Below, piece after piece: positions 25,201-36,844 of a DNA stretch of 64,000 bases. How positions within the stretch are numbered: position 1 is the stretch's first letter; every line of letters starts with the position of its first letter. The notes beneath the pieces are model-generated. The model did not search any database and had not been told where the DNA came from. It worked only from the letters and a program-made list of their open reading frames with translations. This DNA comes from Acanthochlamys bracteata (Eukaryota > Streptophyta > Magnoliopsida > Pandanales > Velloziaceae): contig CM034127.1 of assembly GCA_019914995.1 (NCBI GenBank), forward strand, positions 12,152,001-12,216,000, written 5' to 3'. Made by a program: the position numbers and the translations under genes.

Positions 25201-25482
25201 GAGAAGACGAAAATGAGAGAGCTGTGGAGAAAAGTGTAGAGGGTAGGATATTCAAATATCACCGTTATTTTTCTAACATAACATGGATAATATGATCTTT
25301 TCACAGCACCGTGAAAATAAGCCTCCGTGCAGCTTTTTTCAAAAATATCATTTTGATGCTTTTTTTAGAGTGAAACAAGCTGCTTATTTTCGGCAAAATC
25401 CGATGCAGTCAAACATAATTTTTATTATTAAGTGCTTTTTTTAACTAAAAGTAACAAATAAGCGGAGCCAAATATGGCCATA
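22238..25482. mobile_element. 3.2-kb TIR DNA element without recognisable transposase
   Basis: The left end TAGGCCATGTTTGGCT (22238-22253) is inverted at the right end as AGCCAAATATGGCCATA (25466-25482). The GGCCATRTTTGGCT termini with about 3 bp of TA-containing flank resemble PIF/Harbinger-class ends. The inside has no transposase frame. A GC-richer, AGAT/GCGG-containing block at about 24890-25250 looks unlike the rest and could be a captured gene 5' region. No gene is called inside. This is a non-autonomous element or the wreck of one. Confidence 0.5.
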
Positions 25483-27423
25483 ATGCGTGGGGGACATCAG
25501 ATTGTGACGAATGAGTGCTTATTGAAAAAGAATTTAAAAAAAAAATATTTTAAAAATGAGTTTTTTTAATTAAAAAATAATTAATAAAAAATTTTTATTT
25601 TTTATACTTTAAAATTTTTTTTAAGGATTCTATAAAATATTCTAAAAACTTTATTAAAAAATTTAAAATAAAAAATTAGAAAAAAAAAGCTCCTCAAATC
25701 TCTCCATCTAAATATATATTAGGAGAAGAAAAACAGCAATTTAAAAGTAGTTCTAAAAATCAACTAAAACAAAAAATATTTAAATTTTTTTAAAATAAAT
25801 TTTGTTTTATCATAAACTAATAATATAATAAATAATAAACTTTTATAATATAATATTTTTAATTTTTTAAAATTTAAAAATATTATAAAAAATATTATAT
25901 AATATAAATTAGAATTAAAAAATATTTCAAAACATTCAAACCCCACCTACAATCAATAATCATGGAGCATTTTCATTTTGTCCTCACTCATTTGATAAGA
26001 TAAGACGGCATAGCGTCCTATGGGGTTTCCTGTTCTTGCAATTTGTGTACTAATATTTATTATGGTTTAGGCACTATGTAAGATTCTGAAAACTCTATTG
26101 CACGCCTGAATGTAAGTAAATATGCGGAGATTAAATAGCCGCTGCTGCTAAGTTTGTCGCTATATAGAGTGATTTGATTTATGAGAAAATAGCGTACGTT
26201 GCTTACACCACAAAAGCAAAGGCATAGCTCCTTTGACCGCACTGCTACTGTTTGTCGTAATGCCTTTTGTGGTTGGCAACAGTGAGTAAAGTACCCAAAT
26301 AGGGAGGGACTCCAGGAGGGTTTGTATCATCGACTGTTGCCAAAAAGTTGATGGATGAGTTTGGTAGAACTGAATTCAGTAAATGAATTTCGGTGAGATC
26401 ACATTAAATTTAACATGTACATCAAAGTGAGTTCGAACTCAAAAAAGTTTGATTAAAAGAAAATTTTCATGCAATTAAAACACAATTTAAACTAAGCTGT
26501 GTGTTGCCCAAGTAGATCCTTTACAGGTCTCATGTCTTTCAATTCGATGTAATAAACATGACGGACCCCTGAAGGCCTTTAGGTTTTATGATTCATTTGG
26601 GTTCATTTCTTTGAAAGCTAGAAAATACCCGTGTGGGTCTAGCATATTTCTGGCTCTATCAAGCATAAAATTAGGAGATATTATCCCTCGTCGACGTTCC
26701 TACCCAAAGATTTTGAAAGTGATGGTAAAGATTGTGTTATTCATGCATGATGCCAACTGATAAAGCAGCTCGATCAATTGATTTCAATCACGGAAACATG
26801 CTAATCAAAATTAAGTAGCTCAGCATGTTAAACTCATCACAACATATGTATATGTGCATAGGCCTTGTTTGTTTGTAATAAAGTGAGTTTTTATAAAGTT
26901 AATTTTTTAGAAATAAGCTTTTAGAGAAGGGGCTTTGAAAGAGTTAAATTTTTATGATTTTATTGTATTTGAAAGTAAAATTTTCTGTTCATTATATGAA
27001 GTGAGTCTAGAGTTTGTATCGTGATGAAAGAAATTGAATTCGAAAAAACTAATACACGTCCGTATTCTCAATTCTATGCTTGATATAAAACCTTACTATT
27101 ATATAATAAAAATAAAATATATAATGAGGCGACAGAAATTAGGACGTGTTTTAAATATATGTAAGTGAATTTTGCGGAAGTAAAAAATAAGAAGTGGAGG
27201 TTTATGAAAAAATGTTAGAAATGAAATTTAATTTTTGTGTTTCATTTATTTTTACGTAGGTTAAAAGTGAAATTCAATTCTAATTTTTGAAAGTGGGTCG
27301 GAAGTGAAACATAGTAATTTTGAAATATAGTTCTAAATTCAGTATACATCTAAAACATAGAAAGTATTTGAAACTCTTAATTTTTACAGAAGAACTGAGT
27401 TTCGGGTATTTAAATCACATATT
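25483..27423. other. Intergenic, several AT-rich MITE-like tracts
   Basis: AT-rich stretches at about 25505-25700 and 25735-25945 (the latter ending in AAACATTCAAACCCC) and a GTGAGTTTTTATAAAG-type repeat at about 26870-27320. No coding exon recognised. Confidence 0.4.
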
Positions 27424-27670
27424 TAGGGTATGTTTATTTTAAACTAAACTCACTTTTTAAAATTGAGTTTAAAAAAATTAAATTAAAATATTAAAAATAT
27501 TTAATAAAAAATAAATTTATATATTAATGTTGTATTAATAGTAAGTTTTAAGTTAAATTTTGAAAAATTAAATTTTGAAAAAAATTTTAATTTTTAATTT
27601 TTAAATTTATTTTATATTAAAAATAAATTTAAAAAAAATAAAATTTGGGTGGTAGATAAACACATACTTA
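27424..27670. repeat. MITE with TATGTTTAT / ATAAACACATA ends
   Basis: The left end TAGGGTATGTTTAT and right end ATAAACACATACTTA are inverted to each other. It lies about 390 bases upstream of the SEP start codon. A related element with GTTTACC/GGTAAAC ends sits in SEP intron 1 (30136-30404). Confidence 0.55.
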
Positions 27671-28054
27671 GTCACACGCCCTTCATCATTATAAGGGATA
27701 CTATTTTAGTTATTTATTACACCAGTTTGTGGTCGACACGTATAGTCCCAGAAAGTCGGATAGTTTAAGGTTGGTGTTGACATTCATTATTTTACAGCGT
27801 ATTAATTTTCTTCTTTCCTAGTTTTAATTACTCAACGTGTAAAATCCTTTCTTTTTATTTTTACTTATCCTACTCACTTGCAACTACTCTCTACTGTAGT
27901 CTACAGCAAAGAAGATGAAAACCTTATGCTAAGAAAGAAAACAGATTGCACTCTCTTAATTTCTCTCTCTGTCTTATTTCTTTCTTTCTCTTCAACCATA
28001 CATTGAAGAAGAGATCATATAGACAGAAAAGAATAAATTAAAGCTCCAGAAATT

Positions 28055-31000
28055 ATGGGGAGAGGGAGGGTGGAGTTGAAGAGAATTGAGAACAAAATAA
28101 ACAGGCAAGTGACTTTTGCAAAGAGAAGGAATGGGTTGATGAAGAAAGCTTATGAACTCTCTGTCCTCTGTGATGCTGAAGTTGCCCTTATTATCTTCTC
28201 AAGCAGGGGCAAAGTCTATGAGTTCTGTTCCACTTCAAGGTATCTTATATTTATGTACAAAATCCTGAAATTTTCTCAATTAATTTGGTGTATAGAACAT
28301 TGTTGCTTTTCTTTTCTTTGGAATTTGTTCTGTAATGTGGATTGTGGTTTTAATTTTCTTTCTTTATTTTCTGGGGTTTGTATGTGCGAATTGTGATTAT
28401 AATATGTTTTGTAAAGGAAAGAAAAATTTGTCGAAACAAAGAGAAACGTACCATTCATAAATGAATGTTTAGAGATTTGTTTCAGAAGTAAATTAATGGC
28501 TATGTAAAATGAATTTAAAGCTAGAAGTATCAATAAAATTATTTTCATTTTTAAAAGAAAATTTTCATTGTTGTTTTCTTGTCTAATTTGTTTGTTGGCT
28601 GATTAGGGCTTGACATTTAACTATTTGTTAATTACTTTCTTTAATTCTATTCTTAAAATTTCGAAGTATTAATTGTATATTCATCTCAATAGAGATGTAT
28701 ATATGATATAACATAAATCTCAAACTCTTTCAATTAAGAATGGGTTGATGGTTTTTTACAGCTTGCAGGTTTTAGTTCTTTTGGTAATTCAACCACATGG
28801 ACTGATGGTTTCTTCAATTCTCTCATGGAAAATTACTTGCTTCAATATCAAGCTAATATGGTTATATATTCTTTGGAGAAAATTACACAATTTCATGCAT
28901 GATCACCTTAGTCTCAGATAGCTATTTTTTAATTTGATTTTGCAATCAACCTCTCAAAATTCATAAATCAGTTTTCGGAATTTCCAAATAATAGTTAAAG
29001 ATCACACAAATTTGGGTTTAATTTGAATTTCCTACTTCTTTTATTTTTCTTTTGTCATTCTCAATTAATATATGCAAGGTATTACTTCTTTAGTAATAAT
29101 CTACCCTGCAACTGCACATTCTTCAACCATTCTCTTTCATGATATGTTTATGTACTAGCTACCAGTATGTTCTTTTTCGTTAACCTTTGGTTCATACCCT
29201 TCTTCATTTTTTCCCCCCTTTTTTGTTGTGGAAAACCCTCTGGTCTATACTTTGGTGAGTAATTAAATCTTGATACGACAATACCTTTTCTCAAAACTGG
29301 CGTTGCAGTGGTTTTAAACCAACTACCGTTAAGGATGTAGCTAAGATTTTGTGTCCATCATTTTTCTTATTTTTAAGTGCAAAGTAAATATAGCTAATTG
29401 TTCAAGATGCAACTTCTGTTCTAATTGATGTTTCTTTGATCGCGGTAGATGGTTCCTTACATTGTATAGTTATATGTTGGAAATATTTGAAACTTAATTC
29501 TAAATGATTGTTTTCAAATATTATATTTCAATGATCAATTTGGATCTTATTTTTTATATTGCAAATTAAATATTAGATAGATGAACAAGGGGATTTTAAG
29601 TGACCATACTTTAACTGAAAAAATTGGAAGCATTAGCCATATGCATATTGTCACCTCCTATATATGTACTTATTGATGATTTGGTAAATTGATTATATGA
29701 GATACATAACAGTTGTAGCTCTTGCTTTTGAGCAGTACTCTTCATGTCATTGGTTGACATTAAGCAATAAAATTCATCATTTGAGACAATGAAAGTTCAC
29801 AATGTTTTGCAGTATCATTTTTGAAGAGAGATTTAGATGCCGAGTTTTCCTATGTTAAATGTTTCATTATATATATATAACCAAGCAGGTCATAATTGTT
29901 CCTAATATAGACAACTAAGAAGACTTCTATTTATGAAACTGCTGAGATTTGTTAATCAAGTAAAAAGTTTGATCTTTTACTACTCTTCACTTTTATTACT
30001 ACTCTAACGCATGATCTCGGTGCATTCTGAAATTTGTATTCCTTTTATATTTTAAATGAATTTTTCTTGACTTTAGATTTTTGCTGAACTGTACTGGATT
30101 GATCAGCCTTGAAAATTTCAATGACCTTTCCTTTCGGGCGTGTTTACCTTGTTATTAAACTCATTTTTTGAAAGTGAGTTTATAAAAGCGGGTTTGGAGT
30201 TAAAATAAGTATGGTAAAAAATCAGTTTTTGTATTTACTTTATATTAAAAGTTAGTCTGAAAGTGAAATTTTTAGTTTTAAAATTTGAATTATGAAAATG
30301 AATTTTTTGCGGAAAAAATTTAGTATTTATTTTAGTTTAAAAGTGAGTTAAAAGTTGAAAGTGAGTTTAAAAAAAATGAGCTTAGAATGTAGGTAAACAA
30401 GTCTTTAGTAGCAGTCATATATTCGATGTCCTTCAATGTTGAAGTCCTTTCTAGATTGAGTTTAGTGATTGTGTACTTTTATATATGTTCTGGATTCTCT
30501 TCTTTGAAACCAATCCGTCCATAGGTTACTGGACCTTAATTACTGCCAACTTGCAGAATTTTACTCGTTCAACAATGTTCTGAGACTAATATTTGTGTTC
30601 TAACTTTGGTTAATTACTTAATTTTCAGTATACTTAAGATGATTGAGAAGTACCAGCAGTGGAGTTATAATAATGCACCGGAAGAACCGAAGGACAGTCT
30701 GGTTGATTTATATCCACTACACCTTTCGCTTGACACTATTGATCAAGTGGTTTATGATCGAGATTGATTGACATTCTTTCCTTTCTGTATGACAGGAGTG
30801 CTATCAGGACTACTTGAAGTTGAAAGCTAAGGCAGAAGTTCTGCAACAATGCCAAAGGTTTTAGTCACTTTACCAATTTTGCAACATGATCAAGCAGTCA
30901 AGAATAAGGGTAATTGATGTCCTTGTTACCTACAGGAATCTGCTTGGTGAGGATCTCGGTCGCTTAACTACAAAGGAACTTGACCAACTTGAAGACCAAC

Positions 31001-31920
31001 TGGAAGGATCCTTGAAGAATATTAGGTCTACAAAGGTATATATACCAATAACTGAAAACAAAATGCTGCTGTTTTTTTCCCAAATAACTTGTGTGAGGAT
31101 TAATTAGTTTCTTATGGCAGATAAGTTAAGATGCATAAGTAAACTAGTAAGAGGATTTTCTTCAGGCAATCATATTGGATTTCCTCGGTTTATGAGCAAT
31201 TCTAACAATTCGTTCTTTTATCTGTACACTACAGACACAGATAATGCTGGATACGCTCTCTGACCTTAAAAGAAAGGTGAATTCTAGCTAGGCTGATCAA
31301 AACATGAAATTGTCGTCATACGATCCTTTCAAGTTTCTAGTTCTAAATGACCATATAATGTTTATGCAGGAACAAGTGCTGGAAGAAACCAATAGAGTAC
31401 TCCAATTAAAGGTACATATAAGACAACGTACTTCTACCTTATTTGGTAGCTACAATGCTATAAACAGCACTGAAGCATTCTTTTGTTTGTGTAGTTATTA
31501 CTTGCTGATGCAGCTAGCTAGCAGTTCTTTTATGAGCGTAAAAATTGTCCCTAGCTATCTCTAAGAACACATTTTAAACCTCTTAACCCAAATTAAAGAA
31601 ACTTTTAACTGTATCTGAAAAGATATAGCCTGGTGAAACAATTATAGGTATTGTTTAATGTAAATATCTAGTAATATCAAATGTGTTACTATTAGAACTA
31701 TGAAATGTTTTAGCTTAGCTATCTACAATGAGTATCCACATTCCATAGACATTTCTAATTAAACTTTAATGAACTTTGATGTTTTACTAAGCTGCAAGAT
31801 GAAATACCCGAAAATTGCCTCCAACTATCATGGGAAAACAATGGAGGTGGCACACCACACGCCGGTTCTAGCCAACAAATTGTTCAACCGGATGGTTTCT
31901 TTCAGCCTTTAGGATATTGA
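28055..31920 (+). CDS. SEP: SEPALLATA-like MIKC MADS-box protein (AGL2/LOFSEP type), C-terminally short
   Basis: Exons 28055-28239, 30629-30701, 30796-30857, 30936-31035, 31235-31276, 31370-31411, 31792-31920. Lengths of 185, 62, 100, 42 and 42 match the conserved MIKC pattern; exon 2 (73) is 6 shorter than usual and its donor GTTGAT is weak. The product is 210 residues: MADS domain 1-60 ([32 protein letters not shown]), K domain from about residue 87 ([39 protein letters not shown]), then a short C region ending [12 protein letters not shown] proteins are nuclear cofactors of floral quartets. The normal C-terminal SEP motif is cut by TGA at 31918, and its decayed continuation lies downstream. 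Assignment to the SEP1/2/4 (LOFSEP) side rather than SEP3 is an inference. It lies 4.5 kb upstream of the FUL-like gene, same strand. Confidence 0.9.
30136..30404. repeat. MITE in SEP intron 1
   Basis: GGGCGTGTTTACCTT at the left and AGGTAAACAAGTC at the right form inverted ends; the inside repeats AAAGTGAGTTTA-type motifs. It is a likely insertion in the 2.4-kb first intron. Confidence 0.6.
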
Positions 31921-32097
31921 CCATCTACGTACACCAATCGTGTATGTATGTACCTTTTATTATTTTAACAAATCAAATTACAGAAGTCTTCTATGCTTTA
32001 CATTAATTTGACTAATTTCTTTTTTTAATTTGTCCAGGTATTAATGCACAGAAATTCAACATTCAAATCCTGGATCAACAAGTCCAAACGATATTAG
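31921..32097 (+). other. Decayed former 3' end of the SEP coding region
   Basis: In frame after the TGA, 31921-31941 reads PSTYTNR, which aligns by position with the SEP motif segment usually reading NPTLQIGY after FFQPLEC. A good donor (GTATGT, 31942) and acceptor (TGTCCAG, to 32037) follow. The next block (32038-32097) reads in the same phase to TAG and contains NSTFKSWIN, placed where relatives have a VNGFIPGWML-type ending. It looks like eroded coding sequence now in the 3' UTR. Confidence 0.5.
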
Positions 32098-35000
32098 CTA
32101 TTTCCCTCAGTGGACGTGTTGATAATTCTATATATGCATTATGGTTTTCAGTATTTATATATGCTGCAATGCATATCCTGCATGCAGCTTGATTAATTCC
32201 CTGTTAGTCTTATATATGTTATCTTATTAGTAATCTCTACTTTGTAACGAAAAATTTGGCTAGATTATATATATAGAGCATATCTATACGATAAGGTTTC
32301 TCTTTCGAAATGTTAAAGCAATGAATGTACGCAATATACTCAACTGTAGAATAGTATAAATTAATAGTTCAAAAGAAAGAGGTCTCATGGTTGAAGTGAA
32401 GGAAGTAGAATTGTATACACTTCGATGGATGGTTGAGACAAAATGAACAATCAAATTAGTAACGAGATATGAAATTGCATTGATGCAATTGGACGAATCT
32501 CTTTACTAGCTAGCCTTTTCTTTACGAGGTATATATATAAAGAGTAAACAGGACACTTTACCCTAAACTGCAAAGGCTATAAACAATACATCAGTGCATG
32601 CTTTCAAATTTCTTCATGAACATTAACTTTATTAGACAAAACCTAGCTTATCTAGCTATATTCCAATATTTATATGGCTTTGCAAATGTTGCACATGAAT
32701 GCATAGAGCAACGAAAACTCGATCGCTAGCCCAAACTTTGTTGCGGCATATATATAAAATTTAGTGGAAAAGGACTGAAACTCACATTTTATAAATATAC
32801 TTTTTTTTTTTTTTTGAGCTCATCGAAAGTGAACCAATTCAAAAGGTTGTTGTCCTTCTTGTCGCATAAAGCCTCTAGCTCCCCCTACCCCCATATTTGT
32901 TTTGTTTGCTCCGAATAATATTCAAGTACAGACTATATATGTTATCCTGATGCTGTTGAACTACATATACAAAACTCGTGAAACAAAATGCTATATGTTA
33001 ACATGTTGGAAGGCATGCAATACAAGGGTACTGAACATAACGAATGCTGTTTAAAGGTGTGATATTAATCTCACCGGTGACAGTGGACCATTTTTTGGGT
33101 AGTGGTTTTTTGTGGTTAATTTGATTAGAACCAAGTGTAATCCATCAACAACAAAACCTATGATGTTCGTTATATCACTTTTTTTAATTTAATTACTATC
33201 CCATAATTATGTAGAGAGAGCCGGTGCCTTGTGAAACGGTGATACTGTCTATATACAGAAATGATATAACTGTTCTATGACACTTAATTAGGGTGAGTTT
33301 ATAAAAGATAAATCATTAAAAAGTGTGTCCAAGAAGTTAGTGAGATTTTGTATTTAATTATAGTTGAAAATAAATTTAAAATAATTTTATCTTGAGTGTA
33401 TTTGAATATAAATTTGAAAGTGTATTTTTGATAAAAAACTAATTCTCACCAGACTGATACAACGTATTTATATATACGTAAGAATAAAATATTAAATATG
33501 TGTAGTAAACATGTGCTATCGTTAGCCTATATATCAGAGGCATTAATTTCAAGTAAGCATTTAAACCTAAAAATTTCTTCTTCTATATATCAAGTAATAC
33601 CTTCCACATGAAAATTCTCCAGCTAGCTAGGTTTACATCATTATAGTTTTCTTTCTTTCCTGCTTTTGCCATTAAGTATGGGGAAGGAAAACAGTGTAAA
33701 GCAGCATCAAGCCATCAATCAGGTTTGGCTATTTCCCTGAAAACAAAAACAATCCATAGTCCAGAGCAGAGGAGATAACAGAGGTGCTTCTGCATGCAGT
33801 ACCAGCTTGACACGTTTCGTGCTAAGAAATAGAAACCCTCTGCTATACACATCTCCCACCACATGCAGCACATTTATATCCCTGTAACCCTAAAAAGAAA
33901 ACAAACAACTAGAAAAGCAGACGCAAACAACAAGAACAAGGAGAGGAACACGAGCATCGGTTTTTCATTAAAAATTTATTTTCGCTAATTATAGACATAT
34001 ACTTCAAATCTTTATTACTTATTTATAAAATTCTTTATCAGTATTATTTTCTCAAATAAAAATAATTTTTTAATTATTTTCAAAAAAAATAAATATGCCC
34101 AATTATAAAAATAGAATCTCGTTTCCGTGAAACGCGAGACAGTGGAAGAGGTCATGTCTTTATGTTTAAAGATTTTGTGGTTTAACTGCTAAATGTTCGA
34201 CAGGATAGTTATGCCCCGAACGACGTCGCCCGATGTTTATAATTTCATTTATTTTTATCAACATCACAAAAATAAAATAATATTTTTTTTAAAAAAAAAT
34301 TGTTTTTATCATATTGATCAAAATATCGGATCTAAACTAAATAAAATAATATTCATATATATATTGCTATTAGTTTGTAGGTCAAAAAGTGAAATTCATT
34401 ACAAATTCTTTTTCAAAATAAACTATTTTCATAAAGAATTCTTTAGTTTAAACACTTCAGCTTCTACATTCTTAATTTTATTTCTACATATATTGACAAG
34501 TTACCTAAGTCGATCTAACTTAGAAAGAAACATATCTAGAATGGTCCATGTTCACTAAACAAGAAGAAAGCTAGCTAGGTAACATTTCCATACCAATTCA
34601 AAGATGGTCCAATTGAACTTGTCCATATTCTGCGCAAAATGGTCAAACTTCCAATTCCTAAGTGCATCATGTGAATCACAAACCATGTAGTACTACCTTT
34701 TCAACAAAAGACAGGCTTAGAGGGCCCATTTCACAAATTGCAATAAAGTTTATTAGGCTTCGTAATGCTTCTTTAAATTGTTTGTTTTACTTTTTTTTTT
34801 TTGAAATATTGTTTTTTGAATGTTTGGTAATTTATTCTTTTTTTTTTTTTTTGTTGCTTGTAGGCTGATTCTGGAAATAGGTAATGCGTTGCTTTCGAAA
34901 CTGCTAATTTTTTTCATATATAAATAACTTATACACTATCTTCTTCCACAATTGATAAGTGTATCATATAATAAAATTTAAAAAATATTAATAGCATTAT

Positions 35001-35765
35001 TACATTATACATTTTTAAATTGTTAGATACATTTAATTTTAGTTATTAGAAATTAATACCAACATATTACAATGCTCCCTATTTTTTAAAGAAAAATGCA
35101 ACGTCTTAACTATGTAGTTCTCTATAAACAGTTATCGTAATAATTCTAACAGCAACTTGCGGCACAACTATTAACAGTATAAATATTCATAATTTTTATC
35201 ATTACAAAATAAAATCTTAATCGCTCTTATAGCATTACGAATTCTAGCATTCAATAACCTGCATAAAATTCACCATAATATAATTTGCGAAGAATGTCAT
35301 TGAGGTGCTTTTGTTTATATACACAAATTTCATTGCTTTCACTATGATAAGAATAATGGGAGAATAATAATTTTGATGGATTGTCGGTGAGTATTATTAA
35401 TGCAAGTTACCAGTGAGATACTATTTTCCTTTTTCTCTCGTTGCATATAAAATTAAAAAGCATTTTCAAATATCACCTTAAACAATCATATAGTCCAATT
35501 ATTAAGATTAATTCCTCCATTTTCACAAAAATTTGGTAGTTCCCGTCTTTCCACGCACGAAATCAGTACGACAAAAATATATCAAAATTATTATTATATA
35601 TTATCTATAGTATAACCCAAAACAAGAAAGAAAATAAATAAAAATTAAAGCTAAAAAGTTAAAAAAGAGAGAGCGAGAGAGGGAATCCTCGTACAAGGGT
35701 ATTAACTGGCCTTCCGACACGCAACGCTGTTACACGATAACGACCTCCTCCTCCTCCTACTAATG
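32098..35765. other. Intergenic between the SEP-like and FUL-like genes
   Basis: No gene recognised. It holds a poly-T run (about 32803-32815), an AT-rich MITE-like tract at about 33290-33440, and long A/T stretches to 35640. The last 200 bases (35680-35890) are richer in C and look like a proximal promoter. Confidence 0.45.
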
Positions 35766-35773
35766 GGACCCAC
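35766..35773 (+). promoter_or_regulatory. Possible TCP site in the FUL-like promoter
   Basis: GGACCCAC matches the class I TCP consensus GGNCCCAC, about 120 bases upstream of the TATA box. A CCAAT element lies near 35797. Sequence match only. Confidence 0.3.
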
Positions 35774-35888
35774 CACTAACCCCTTTCACGCTTTAACCCA
35801 ATCAGAGATAGACAACGCTTTTAACCAAAACCGCCCTGGTTTCTAAAACCACTTTTCTATCGATCCAGACCGCTTTAACTCATCTCCG

Positions 35889-35896
35889 TATATATA
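35889..35896 (+). promoter_or_regulatory. TATA box of the FUL-like gene
   Basis: TATATATA in a C-rich context, followed by a CT-rich leader (CTTCCCTCTTCG...). It places the transcription start near 35920 and a leader of about 100 bases before a probable 5' UTR intron (35994-36420, GT...TTCGCAG). Confidence 0.6.
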
Positions 35897-36453
35897 GACA
35901 CGCACACAGTCTTCCCTCTTCGTTCTTTCCTTCTTCACACGTTCGCTCGCTTTACTTTACTTCTTTTCTGTTTATAGAGAAATTACAGAGAAGGTTTCTT
36001 CTTCTTCTTTCTATTTTCTTTCTTTCCCGCTCTTGTTGTTAGCTTTTTCTTTTTTTTCTTTTTATTTAGGACAATCGAGTTTATTTTTTTGAAATTTTTT
36101 TATTTTATTATTGAGATTTAGATAGAGATTGGGAGATATGTTTGGCTGCTTTTGCTTGAGATGTTTTTTTTCTCTATGAACTTTTTTGTTTGATTTCGAG
36201 GTTTATATGAGTTAATATTTTTGTTAGTTTTGTGATCGCAATTTTTTTTTCTGTTTCTGTTTTTATTTGATTTGATATTGAGACTTGTTTTATGTTGTTT
36301 TTGTTAAACGATTATGTACGAATTTTCATTTATTTTGCTTTTGAATTTTTGATCAATTGATCGATTCTGTAACGATCGGTAAGAGCTATTTGTTTGTTCG
36401 ATCGAGTTTTGTGTTCGCAGTCTGGTTTCGATTTTGGAATTCTGGGAAGAGAG

Positions 36454-36795
36454 ATGGGGAGAGGGAGAGTGCAGCTAAAGAGAATCGAGAACAAGATTAA
36501 CAGACAGGTAACGTTCTCGAAACGAAGATCGGGTCTGATGAAGAAAGCACACGAGATTTCGGTGCTCTGCGACGCTGAGGTCGCTCTCATCGTGTTCTCT
36601 ACCAAAGGAAAGCTTTATGAATACTCCACTGATTCCAGGTGCGTACCTTCTCGAACCTTCCCTCACTCAAAAAAATTCAATATTCCCAGTGTTGGCTTCT
36701 GGTGTTGTTCATTGATTGACTGACTGGATTGATTTCAAATTCTCTAGCCTAAACTGAGCTACATCTCTTACTTCAATCATTCTTCATCCAACTTC

Positions 36796-36844
<49 letters not shown>

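Noticed and set aside
36394..36453. In-frame upstream ATG that would add 20 residues to the FUL-like protein
   Set aside because: MIKC proteins start at MGRG; the upstream ATG lies inside a probable 5' UTR intron ending TTCGCAG at 36420.
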